This document shows, piece by piece, positions 1-7,452 of a stretch of 64,000 nucleotides of DNA. The number at the start of each line of letters is the position of its first letter. The stretch's first letter is position 1. This DNA is from Roseiarcus sp963759955 (GTDB lineage Bacteria; Pseudomonadota; Alphaproteobacteria; Rhizobiales; Beijerinckiaceae). A program made the position numbers and the translations under genes. The notes under the pieces are model-generated. The model was given only the letters and a program-made list of their open reading frames with translations. It was not told where the DNA came from and did no database searches. The stretch lies in the NCBI GenBank assembly GCA_963759955.1, contig CAVXCA010000052.1, forward strand, positions 1 through 64,000, given 5' to 3'.

Positions 1-2
1 GG

Positions 3-188
3 ACGTTCCTCGGCTCCGACAGCGGCGGCGAGCGGGCGGCGATCTTCTTCACCCTGATCCAGAGCTGCAAGCTCAATGGCGTGAACCCCGAGGCCTATCT
101 CGCCGACTTGATCGGCCGCGTCGGCGACCATCCGGCAAGCCGTCTCGACGAACTCTTGCCCTGGAAATGGAGCGCGCGAGTCGCTTAA
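3..188 (+). CDS. tnpC: IS66-family transposase, C-terminal fragment (cut by window edge)
   Basis: The 61 visible codons end in TAA at 186-188. They read TFLGSDSGGERAA, then LIQSCKLNGVNPEAYLADL, then RLDELLPWKW. This is the signature end of IS66-type transposases (GSDRGGERAA ... KLNGVDP ... HP..RLDELLPWNW). The catalytic DDE residues would be upstream, outside the window. The fragment is intact as far as it goes, so this may be the end of a complete transposase gene. Its passenger gene starts 10 bp downstream. Confidence 0.85.
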   Translation, partial: TFLGSDSGGERAAIFFTLIQSCKLNGVNPEAYLADLIGRVGDHPASRLDELLPWKWSARVA

Positions 189-198
189 ACTGCGCCCT

Positions 199-801
199 AT
201 GCCCAACCGATCCGTCGCCGTGCTGAAGATTACGCTCGACCACGTCGAGCCCAAAGTGATGCGACGCATCGTCGTGCCCGCCGACATCCGTTTGGATCGG
301 CTGCATCTGGCGATCCAGGCCGCCATGGGCTGGACCAACTCGCATCTCTACGAGTTCCGCATCGGCGGCGCCGGATGGGGCGAACCCGACCCTGACGGCG
401 TCTACGAGGGGCCGCTGGACGCCAAGAAGGGACGTCTCCGCGCCGTGCTGGTTGACGCGGGCCGCAAGACCTTCAGTTATCTCTACGACTTCGGCGACGG
501 CTGGTCTCACACCGTCAAGCTCGAAAAGATCGTGCCGATGATCGAGGGCGAGCCAAGTCTGCTCCTCCTCGAAGCTGTTGGCCGCTGCCCGCCTGAAGAC
601 TGCGGCGGCTCGCCAGGTTACGAAAGACTGCTGGAAATCCTCGCCGATCCCGACGACGAGGAACACGACGAAACGCTCACTTGGTGCGGCGGCCCGTTCG
701 ATCCAACTCGCGCCGACGTCTCGGCGCTCGAAGCCGACATCGATCGTCTCGCTCGCCGCTGGAGCCCGCGTCCGCGCGCCGCAGCCAAGCCGCAAGCCTG
801 A
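199..801 (+). CDS. pRiA4b ORF-3-like protein (IS66 passenger)
   Basis: This 200-residue protein matches the plasmid pRiA4b ORF-3 family, also annotated as IS1096 element passenger TnpR. Visible family hallmarks are LKITLDHVEPKVMRRIVVP near the start, LHLAIQAAMGW.NSHLYEF around residues 35-52, YLYDFGDGWSH around 94-104, and PPEDCGGSPGYE around 130-141. Proteins of this family often travel with IS66 and related elements, and their biochemical role is not established. It starts at an ATG 10 bp after the transposase stop and ends 25 bp before the putative terminal repeat, so it lies inside the element. No frame damage is seen. Confidence 0.85.
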   Translation: MPNRSVAVLKITLDHVEPKVMRRIVVPADIRLDRLHLAIQAAMGWTNSHLYEFRIGGAGWGEPDPDGVYEGPLDAKKGRLRAVLVDAGRKTFSYLYDFGDGWSHTVKLEKIVPMIEGEPSLLLLEAVGRCPPEDCGGSPGYERLLEILADPDDEEHDETLTWCGGPFDPTRADVSALEADIDRLARRWSPRPRAAAKPQA

Positions 802-905
802 TCCGCGGTCATAACCGGGCGCTTACAGCGTAACTCTCGCCCACGAGTGAGCACCCTCTCGCAGGACTGTGCACCGTGTTTATACCCCAATCCACACGAA
901 CGATC

Positions 906-1598
906 TTATGATTGAGGAATGACTAGTATTCGATTGACACTGTCATAATTTATACCAAAAAAATACAATTCATTTGCGCAGAATAATTCATAATGATCCC
1001 ACATACTTGGCGCAAGAGTGACTCCATCTGAAGGATCAACTGACGTTTGCCTTGCAACTCCAGGCAACTTCGCGAAGTGAAGTCCTTCGCGCAACTGAAA
1101 CAGAAAATGTATCCTATGCGCGTCGCCTTCAAAAAGAGACGGACACTCATCGTCAAGAATCCACTCGGGACGCTCATTAATCCGTCCAATACACTCGTCA
1201 TCTCCCGCGTTTGATTTAAATTCAATCTGACTATAAGTGATAATATCATTATATTCACGTCTAATTTCGCATTGTCTTGGGTCAAATACATATATATTAA
1301 AAAAGCTATAATAATTCGCAAAAAACTCTCTACTTAAATTTGAGTTTGTGCCAAACTTCGGCAATCGTGGAATATACGTATTACCGTCCATGTAAGTAGT
1401 TTGACAAAATACTGATATAATTTTGTTTTCAAATGCTCGACCCCTCGGCATTTGAATCTGAAAGAAAAACGTCATAGGTTTTCCGTCTACACTGAATTGT
1501 GGTAGCTGTACGCTCTGAGGCAACATCGGCTTTCCGCCAATATATGAAAGCCAATTCGTATCTTGTTCGTGCCTGTTTCGATCTACTGTTATGAACAT
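906..1598 (-). CDS. AT-rich YwqG/DUF1963-like protein, candidate immunity to the Rhs nuclease tip
   Basis: This 230-residue protein is in strikingly AT-rich DNA compared with the GC-rich surroundings. The N-terminal segment NWLSYIGGKPMLP followed by MTFFFQIQMP resembles the YwqG/DUF1963 pattern (GG.P.LP ... F..QI). That family is recurrent among immunity proteins of polymorphic toxin systems. The gene starts 9 bp after the stop of the Rhs toxin gene, and the TGAGG around that stop serves as its ribosome binding site, so the two are translationally coupled. There is no signal peptide or membrane segment, which suits neutralising a cytoplasmic nuclease. Immunity function is inferred from position, base composition and family resemblance, and I am not certain of the family. 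Confidence 0.6.
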   Translation of the reverse strand: MFITVDRNRHEQDTNWLSYIGGKPMLPQSVQLPQFSVDGKPMTFFFQIQMPRGRAFENKIISVFCQTTYMDGNTYIPRLPKFGTNSNLSREFFANYYSFFNIYVFDPRQCEIRREYNDIITYSQIEFKSNAGDDECIGRINERPEWILDDECPSLFEGDAHRIHFLFQLREGLHFAKLPGVARQTSVDPSDGVTLAPSMWDHYELFCANELYFFGINYDSVNRILVIPQS

Positions 1599-1607
1599 AC
1601 CGCAACC

Positions 1608-3686
1608 TCAATTTTGGAAATTTCTAACCCAAGTTGTACCATCGGAGAATTGTACGTTATAGTTAAGTGACGACGGTCTAAATGAGTTACCTTCGTAGGT
1701 GGGAGTTAATGTCGAGTCCGCAGTCGTCCCTGTATCCTGAACACGCTGCGCTACCTGAGCTTCAAAGATGCGGAACTGTCCTCTGTTAATCCCTCTGGCC
1801 TGCGGGAATATATTTAGAGGATCAGTGCCTGATCCACCCTGATTTCGAGGCCTTGCGTGCCCCGCGTCGTCATCATCGTTGCCCCTCGACCTCGCAAAGT
1901 CTCGCGTATATTGGTTTGTTGCGGTTCCCGTCCCTATATCTGGTCGAGATGTCGTCCACGTCCAAGATGTCGGTCTACCTAGACTATCGGTTGTTTGCCT
2001 GACATTTGAAACCCTCAATCCAACCGCATCGAACGACTCCGTAGGCCTCGCCACATACCCCTGCGGTCTTGGTCCTCCCTGCAGCCCGATCGGATCGGGG
2101 CTGGCGTATTGCCCCGCGAGGGGATCGTAATGGCGGTGGCGGTTGTAGTACAGGCCGGTTTCCGCGTCCGCCCATTGGCCGGGAAAGCGCAGGGGGCAGA
2201 GCTCGGCGATCTCCTCCGCGTCGAGTTTTAGCGCGAGATTGCCCGCCGCCCGCGCGCCGCTCGACAGGAATTCTCCCGAATGCGCGGGATTGTCGTTCGC
2301 CGGCGCCTCCGCCTTTCGCAATGCGCCCCACACCGTATAGTCCAGCGCCGCGATGACATCGCCCCGCTCGTCGCTGAGTTCGCGCGGCGCCCCCAGATGG
2401 TCCGTAGTCACATAGATCAGGTCGCGCGGCTCAAGTTCCGCGTTGATCCGCGCCTCCCGCGCCAGCGGGCGGAACGCGCCCGGCTCGAACTGCCAGCGCA
2501 CCGCCGCCGCCCAGTCCGCCTGGCCGTCCCGCTTCAGCGGCGCGTCTTCGAGGAGATGATCGCCGTCCCACGCATACGCCCGCCCGATCTCCGGCGGCGC
2601 ATTGCGCTCGTAGGCGCAGCGCTTGGCGATCCGCCGCCCGAACGGATCGTAGGCGTAGCTCCAGCGCCGCCCGTCCGCATCCTCGCAGCCGATCAGCCGG
2701 TCGAACGCATCCCATGTGTATTCCCACATACGCGGGCGAAACCCCTTCCGCTCGACCCGGCGCGTCGCGACCCGCCCGCACGCATCGTGCTCCAGCGTCA
2801 CCTTCTCCCCGTTCGGGCCGCGCGCCATCGCCACCAGCCCGCCCGAACTGCGCAGCCAGCCCGTGCGCGGGGCGTGTTGGGAGAAACGTTTGTCGATCGT
2901 CAGGCCGGGGCGCTCATGCGCGCCGAACAGCTTTTCCTCGCCCCGGCTCGCGCCCGAGGCTTCGACGTTCAGCGCCGCGTCATAGGAAAAGGTCTCCGCG
3001 AATCCGTCCGACCATTCCGCCCTGGCGATCAGACCGCGCGTATCGTGCGCGTAGCGCACATCCCCGAACGGACCGCCTGATATCGAGGCGAGCCCGTCCG
3101 CCCGCGTCCAGCCGAAGCGGCGGGACATGAGCCGCGTCCGCTGCTCCGAAAGCCGCCCGCCCGCATCCCAGCCCTGCGACAGCGAAAAGCCGCGCGCACT
3201 GCGACGTTCCACCTCCCGCCCCAGCGCGTCCCGCCCGAAGGCGAGCGGCGCATGGTCGCCGACCATGATCTCGGCAACCGCCCCCAGCGGATCGTACGCG
3301 TAGCGGGTGAAATGCTCGCCGATGCGAACTTCGTGCGGCTGGTCGACGCCCGAAAACACCCGCCGCTCGATGCGCCGCCCGCGCGCATCGTAGCGGCTCT
3401 TCGCCCGCCGGCCGTTGACATCCTCCTCGACGATGCGCCCGTTCCGGTCGCGGATATATTCCACCCGCGCCGAACCGTTCTTCGCCTCTACAAGCAGCCC
3501 GCGACGGTCGTAGGTGAACGCGACCTTGTCCTGCAGCTTGCGGTCGGGGCCGAACGCTTCGATCCGCGTCGTCAGCCCCGTGCGGTCGTAGGAATATTCA
3601 AGCCGCGCCCCGTCCGGCTTGATCGTCGCCACCGCCCGCCCCACGGCGTCGCGTTCGTAGCGCGTGCTGCGCTTGTCGAAATCCAC
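1608..3686 (-). CDS. Rhs-repeat protein, 5'-truncated, with C-terminal Endonuclea_NS_2-like nuclease tip
   Basis: About 555 residues of Rhs/YD repeats (many Y.YD..GR units) lead to the Rhs-associated core YNRHRHYDPLAGQY.SPDPIGL. After DAVGL at about residue 552 the sequence changes to a roughly 135-residue variable tip. The tip carries DDDAGHARPRNQGGSG (His about residue 610) and NIFPQARGINRGQFRIFE. This is the layout of Endonuclea_NS_2-type DNA/RNA nucleases (D.GHL....GG ... N..P....N...Y...E). Full-length Rhs effectors usually exceed 1,300 residues with an N-terminal PAAR or similar region. Here YD-repeat similarity continues upstream of the GTG start only to about 3738 and then meets an in-frame stop at 3744-3746. 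The gene is therefore a front-truncated or displaced C-terminal module. Expression and delivery are uncertain. Confidence 0.8.
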   Translation of the reverse strand: MDFDKRSTRYERDAVGRAVATIKPDGARLEYSYDRTGLTTRIEAFGPDRKLQDKVAFTYDRRGLLVEAKNGSARVEYIRDRNGRIVEEDVNGRRAKSRYDARGRRIERRVFSGVDQPHEVRIGEHFTRYAYDPLGAVAEIMVGDHAPLAFGRDALGREVERRSARGFSLSQGWDAGGRLSEQRTRLMSRRFGWTRADGLASISGGPFGDVRYAHDTRGLIARAEWSDGFAETFSYDAALNVEASGASRGEEKLFGAHERPGLTIDKRFSQHAPRTGWLRSSGGLVAMARGPNGEKVTLEHDACGRVATRRVERKGFRPRMWEYTWDAFDRLIGCEDADGRRWSYAYDPFGRRIAKRCAYERNAPPEIGRAYAWDGDHLLEDAPLKRDGQADWAAAVRWQFEPGAFRPLAREARINAELEPRDLIYVTTDHLGAPRELSDERGDVIAALDYTVWGALRKAEAPANDNPAHSGEFLSSGARAAGNLALKLDAEEIAELCPLRFPGQWADAETGLYYNRHRHYDPLAGQYASPDPIGLQGGPRPQGYVARPTESFDAVGLRVSNVRQTTDSLGRPTSWTWTTSRPDIGTGTATNQYTRDFARSRGNDDDDAGHARPRNQGGSGTDPLNIFPQARGINRGQFRIFEAQVAQRVQDTGTTADSTLTPTYEGNSFRPSSLNYNVQFSDGTTWVRNFQN

Positions 3687-3746
3687 CTCCTCGACGATGC
3701 GGCCGGCGACGCAGCGGCCGGTCTGGTGCGCGGCTGTGGGATTTCA

Positions 3747-4147
3747 ATGGGATAGGCGCCCAAAAGTGACCGGGTGAGTGGGGCGTGAAGATTGCGGATT
3801 GGGTAAAGTGTCGCTTACAACCTAACCGCCAGCGCCATGATTGCGGGACTATATAGATTTGCGGGTTCTCCTAGTCTTCTATGCCAAAGACGTAAAGCTC
3901 GTTTGAAACAAAAATAGCGTAATCATCCCCGATGTTGTCCCTATAGCCAACTCATCAGCTTCCATAATCAATGATTTGTTGCTTCGCCGCCCCCCGCAAT
4001 CGCTCGATATTCGTAATTGTGTTTCGTTTGACAAAGAAACTATATGCAATTATTAACGTAATTGTAATCGTTTGGCCTCTCGTATTCCAATATCCAATTC
4101 GGCGTGTTTCCAATTTCACCAAACAATATCTCATTATCTGAAGCAGT
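3747..4147. other. AT-rich gap with no confident gene
   Basis: This stretch lies between the truncated Rhs front and the vgrG remnant. Base composition drops sharply between about 3840 and 4200. A 66-codon minus-strand reading frame from a TTG at 4155 to 3955 has one hydrophobic segment, but it has no recognisable homology or good ribosome binding site. A GTAAGCGACAC sequence (reverse complement of 3808-3818) recalls IS66 ends but stands alone. I read the region as recombination debris, perhaps including part of a lost immunity gene. Confidence 0.5.
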
Positions 4148-4583
4148 TTATTCAAACTTATAAATGTTATATCTTATATTAGGCCTATAAGTTATCTCGA
4201 GAATTGCGATGTCTTTGTCGAAAACGAGAATCCGGAAAAAACGACTGGCAATCGGAAAAAACTCGCTGGTCAAATTTGCGCCCGCAAGCGGCGTAGGCAG
4301 CTTGGGAGGTTCGTGTCGCATGAGGCGCATGCCTTTTGCTTCTTGTCGTGCTGCAAGGTCTTGTGGGCGGCGCTTTATCCCTGGCCCGCGACGGCGCCGG
4401 TCGAGCGCCCGCTCGGCCTCGAACTCGACTTTGGCATAGAACTCGCCGCGGTCGGGCGCGTCGTACGTGCCGCGATGGTCGTAGACCTCCAGCTTCGAGC
4501 GCGTATAGGAATCGACGCCCGCATGCTCGCCCGCTGCCGCGCCTTTTCTCGACTTCTGCAGTCGAAACGGAAGGCGGGATCAA
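4148..4583 (-). pseudogene. vgrG internal fragment fused to an AT-rich tail
   Basis: After an in-frame TGA near 4581-4583 the minus strand reads AGEHAGVDSYTRSKLEVYDH, then YDAPDRGEFYAKVEF and AERALDRRR. This matches the segment between the gp27-like and gp5-like parts of VgrG, and the same segment recurs in the full vgrG of this window at about 9590-9700. It continues in frame into an unrelated low-GC C-terminus (PPKLPTPLAGANLTSEFF ... YNIYKFE) ending at 4148. There is no plausible start for a full VgrG and most of the protein is missing, so this is a remnant. An ATG at 4330 could start a 60-residue peptide, which I do not regard as a gene. Confidence 0.7.
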
Positions 4584-4597
4584 AACATCGCTTGCTC

Positions 4598-5005
4598 TCA
4601 TTCGTCCGAGTAGGTGAGTTTTCCGATCGTGTTCGAAGGGCCGTCGGGTCCGTTGCAGTTCATCTCGTACAGGCAGTCGTGCTGGATGACCTGATGTCCC
4701 GCGACGAAAAACGTCGACTTGTTCGACTGCGGCCTGCACCAGCCCACGTTCACGCCGGAGACGACGCCGCCGCCGACGCCCGGCTCGTTTCCCACCACTT
4801 TCGTCGTCCGGCTCGCCATCGTGAACGCCTGCTCGCCGCCGAAGGTTACGTTCGCAACGGTGCGATCGGACCACGACAGCTTCGAGAGGATCATGTACGG
4901 CACGGGAACCATGGTTCCGCCGGAGGGCGTCAGACACACGCAGGGGGCGAGGCAGACGATGATCGCTTCTTTGCGTGTCGCGAAGCGGGCGGCGCTGTTG
5001 TCCAT
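4598..5005 (-). CDS. DUF4150 (PAAR-like) protein
   Basis: This 135-residue protein has the DUF4150/Tox-PAAR-like pattern: a Cys-containing N-terminus (IIVCLAPCVCLTPSGGTMVPVPY), a central glycine/valine-rich stretch GVGGGVVSGVN, and Cys-rich C-terminal segments (GHQVIQHDCLYEMNC). DUF4150 proteins are PAAR-like tips on the VgrG spike of type VI secretion systems that carry or recruit effectors. The ATG is preceded by AGAGGAGACGAA, a strong ribosome binding site. It lies 10 bp downstream of the DUF2169 gene in the same direction, a pairing common in T6SS vgrG islands. Downstream it abuts the vgrG remnant, so the effector it once served may have been replaced. Confidence 0.85.
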   Translation of the reverse strand: MDNSAARFATRKEAIIVCLAPCVCLTPSGGTMVPVPYMILSKLSWSDRTVANVTFGGEQAFTMASRTTKVVGNEPGVGGGVVSGVNVGWCRPQSNKSTFFVAGHQVIQHDCLYEMNCNGPDGPSNTIGKLTYSDE

Positions 5006-5015
5006 TTCGTCTCCT

Positions 5016-6059
5016 CTAGAGCTTGGTCAATCCGAGGCGGGCTTCGCGGATCGTGTTCGGCTCCCGCAGCAAACCGCGCCAGACCAGCGTGACGCGATGT
5101 TGCGACGGGTCTTCGCTCGCCAATTCGCAATGCACCGTATCGAGCGGAAGCGCGCGCGGCGTCGAAATACGGCCGTCGGCGAAGGCGATCGCGCAAGTCG
5201 GCGCGAGACCGGGCAACTGGAATTCGTAAGCGCGGGGATCGTGCCGCAAGCCCATCGTCCGGATGCGCTCGTCGCCTTTGAGCAGCGGATCGAGCCGCAA
5301 CGCCGCCGGCGCGCCGTTCCAGTATTCGAATGAAAAATCCGCCGGCATGCGCGGCCAGCGTTCGCGTTTCCACGCTTCGTCGAATGTGCCGGCCAGCGCT
5401 CGGCGCGGCAACCATGCCTTGCCGAGCGGCCCCAAGCCGCAGACCGTCATCTCGCGCGCCGGATCGGCGGCGATGAACTCCGCCACGAGGCCGATCTGCG
5501 CCGCCGCGCGCGGCTCGCCTCGCGCGAGCAGGGCCCCGGTCAGATAGCCGCGCCCGACGGGATTGTGGGCGTGCGCGACGGTCCGCCCCTCCTCGTCGTG
5601 CGCCGTCCCTCCGTAAGCAAACTCGTAGGTCACCGGCAGTTCGCGGATCGGCCGCGCCGGGGCGAGGCGCCACGACTTGCGCACGCCGGCGACGCGCGCC
5701 GGCTCCCACTCGCGCGGCCCGAAGACATGCAAGCCGTGCGAAGCGCGGCCGACGATCTCGACCCGCACAGGCCAGGAATCGAGCGCCTTTGCTTCCGGCG
5801 AGCGCGCGACCGCGTCGAAGGTCACGTCCGCGCGCGGCTTGAACGGCGAGAGTTCCGATTCTCGCCTGAGCGAGGAAGCGTCGGGCGCGCTGCGAAACTC
5901 GTCGCTCGTCGCCAGTTCGGGCTGCTCCGCGAGGGGAACCGCCCGCTCCCCCTCGACGATCGCAAAACTCGCGCGCGCGACGACGACTCCGGCTTCCTCG
6001 TCGCCGATCCAGTGGCGAAAGCCGATATGTCGCAGGGGCGTCGGGTTGACGATGATCAA
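5016..6059 (-). CDS. DUF2169 family T6SS-associated adaptor
   Basis: This 347-residue protein opens with IIVNPTPLRHIGFRHWIGDEE and carries EFAYGGTAHDE (about residues 147-157), NPVGRGY (about 166-172) and the FEYWNGAP segment near residue 250. These are hallmarks of DUF2169 proteins. Such proteins are encoded with PAAR/DUF4150 proteins, VgrG and effectors, and act as loading adaptors or chaperones for T6SS cargo. The start is a TTG (6059) with only a weak ribosome binding site, chosen because the conserved N-terminus begins there. It sits 24 bp after the lipase gene and 10 bp before the DUF4150 gene, in one apparent operon. The reading frame is intact. Confidence 0.85.
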   Translation of the reverse strand: MIIVNPTPLRHIGFRHWIGDEEAGVVVARASFAIVEGERAVPLAEQPELATSDEFRSAPDASSLRRESELSPFKPRADVTFDAVARSPEAKALDSWPVRVEIVGRASHGLHVFGPREWEPARVAGVRKSWRLAPARPIRELPVTYEFAYGGTAHDEEGRTVAHAHNPVGRGYLTGALLARGEPRAAAQIGLVAEFIAADPAREMTVCGLGPLGKAWLPRRALAGTFDEAWKRERWPRMPADFSFEYWNGAPAALRLDPLLKGDERIRTMGLRHDPRAYEFQLPGLAPTCAIAFADGRISTPRALPLDTVHCELASEDPSQHRVTLVWRGLLREPNTIREARLGLTKL

Positions 6060-6083
6060 TGGCGTAAGTCCGTCACATCGCGC

Positions 6084-7419
6084 TCACTGAGAGCATGAGA
6101 CGATCACACGGTCCATGCCATGACGATCGATAGACTCTACAAGTCTTGGCTCCGCCTTTTCGAATTCGGGTTGAAGATCGGCGACCATTCGATTTACAGC
6201 CGTTTTGTACATGTCCAGTGTATCCGGATACTTGGACACTGACGCAACCCAGTGCTGCTGGTCATATTGTTCCTTGGTGAGCTGCGTCCCATAGTTTGCG
6301 ATCAGATAATCGTTAAGCGCTCGAGCGAGCGCATTTGCGGAGGCGGCCGGACGAAGAGCTTGATCGAGCGCCGAGATCTTCGGGAATTCCGACTGAGGCA
6401 GCGGAAGTATTTCGTTTGCCGCGGCTCCGGAAAGCGTCTTCGCGGCTCTTCGAGACGGGGCCGCGACCGCCGACGGAAGCTCGAGTGCGAAGACGCGAAA
6501 AAGCGTTCTCACGAAAGGAAAGCGGTGCGGATCGCTCTGCAAGGTTGTCAGTATTTCGTCGCGCACCGTCGTATCGATCGCCGGACATTTCGCGACGGCT
6601 TGATAGCCGCTTCCGGTTTGGCCGACGGTGTTCGCGTGCACGCCGGCGGCATTATAGACTTGTATCTCCGTCGGCAAACCAATCTTGTCCGCTTGATTTT
6701 GATTCGCGATCGCCGCCGCCGAGGCGAGGCCACCGCCAAGAGAATGACCGACAAACTGCCCCTTCGGAGTGCGAAACGCGCTCTCTTTAGCCGCGCGAAA
6801 TCTTGGGGCCGAGATAGTCGATTGCTCTCGATCCGTACTTTATCGCATCGCTATATTTCGCAGAATTCTTCCCCATGGCCTGCAGCATATTAGTGCCCCA
6901 GTCGCCTTTATCAGTTGCGTATATCTCCAATTTTGCGCTTCCATCGAGATTGTATTTTTCATTCTGGATTATGCTATCAACCACGATGGTAATTTCTTCT
7001 GATTTCGAATACACCAAGGTAAACTCCTTAGTCTCAGGGCGTGACAATTGCCACTTTACCCGCGTTTTCTTGTCGCTGGATACAACGACGTAGTTATTTA
7101 TTCCAAACGCATGTATCGTTATAATGATCAATATTCCTTGTTGATCGTTAAATACGGTACCACGATAGCCAATGACAGGATCGCATGCCCCTGCGTTCTT
7201 GTCCTTTGCTTCAAATAGCTGACCCAATAACCCGTTATTGTCGGTCAGTGGCGCTATGGGCTTGTCCCAATAGGCCTCCACCTCCGCTACAGACTTTGGA
7301 CCGAAAAGGGTCGCAGAGAAACCTTCCACCCCTTTATACATGTATTTTGCGATCCAGGCCCTCCCCACGACACAGAAGTGGCCCGAGGCTTCCCCGCTTA
7401 TCGATGTCGAGCCCGTCAT
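6084..7419 (-). pseudogene. T6SS lipase effector (Tle-like, GHSLGG), split by a single-base frameshift
   Basis: The first frame starts at an ATG (7419) behind TGAGGA and runs to a TAA near 6787. It contains VIGYRGT and DWGTNMLQAMGKNSAKYSDA, typical of class 3/Mbeg1-like lipases. The nucleophile elbow FVGHSLGGGLASAAA and the YNAAGVHANTV segment lie in the next frame, which continues to 6084. Removing one G of the GGC at 6791-6792 (plus-strand CC) joins the frames as PKISRAKESAFRTPKGQFVG. The joined protein would be about 445 residues, with Ser of GHSLG as nucleophile. It lies between a secreted ankyrin protein and DUF2169/DUF4150 genes downstream of vgrG, so it is very likely a phospholipase effector. 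It is either a pseudogene or an intact gene with a sequencing error. Confidence 0.8.
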
Positions 7420-7452
7420 ACGGAAATCCTCATTCGGTTTCGAGCCCGCGTC

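Larger units (their letters stand above)
1..826 (+). mobile_element. Right end of an IS66-family insertion sequence
   Basis: The segment contains the C-terminus of an IS66-type transposase, a pRiA4b ORF-3-type passenger gene, and then a sequence whose reverse complement at 826-815 starts GTAAGCGCCCGG. That resembles the GTAAGCG start typical of IS66-family terminal inverted repeats. I therefore place the element's right boundary at about 826. The left end and the other IS66 genes lie outside the window, so completeness cannot be judged. The boundary is inferred from one repeat only, because the matching left repeat is not visible. Confidence 0.65.

Noticed and set aside
3955..4155. A 66-codon AT-rich frame with one hydrophobic segment
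   Set aside because: It starts with TTG, has no clear ribosome binding site or similarity, and lies in recombination debris; I left it as intergenic.
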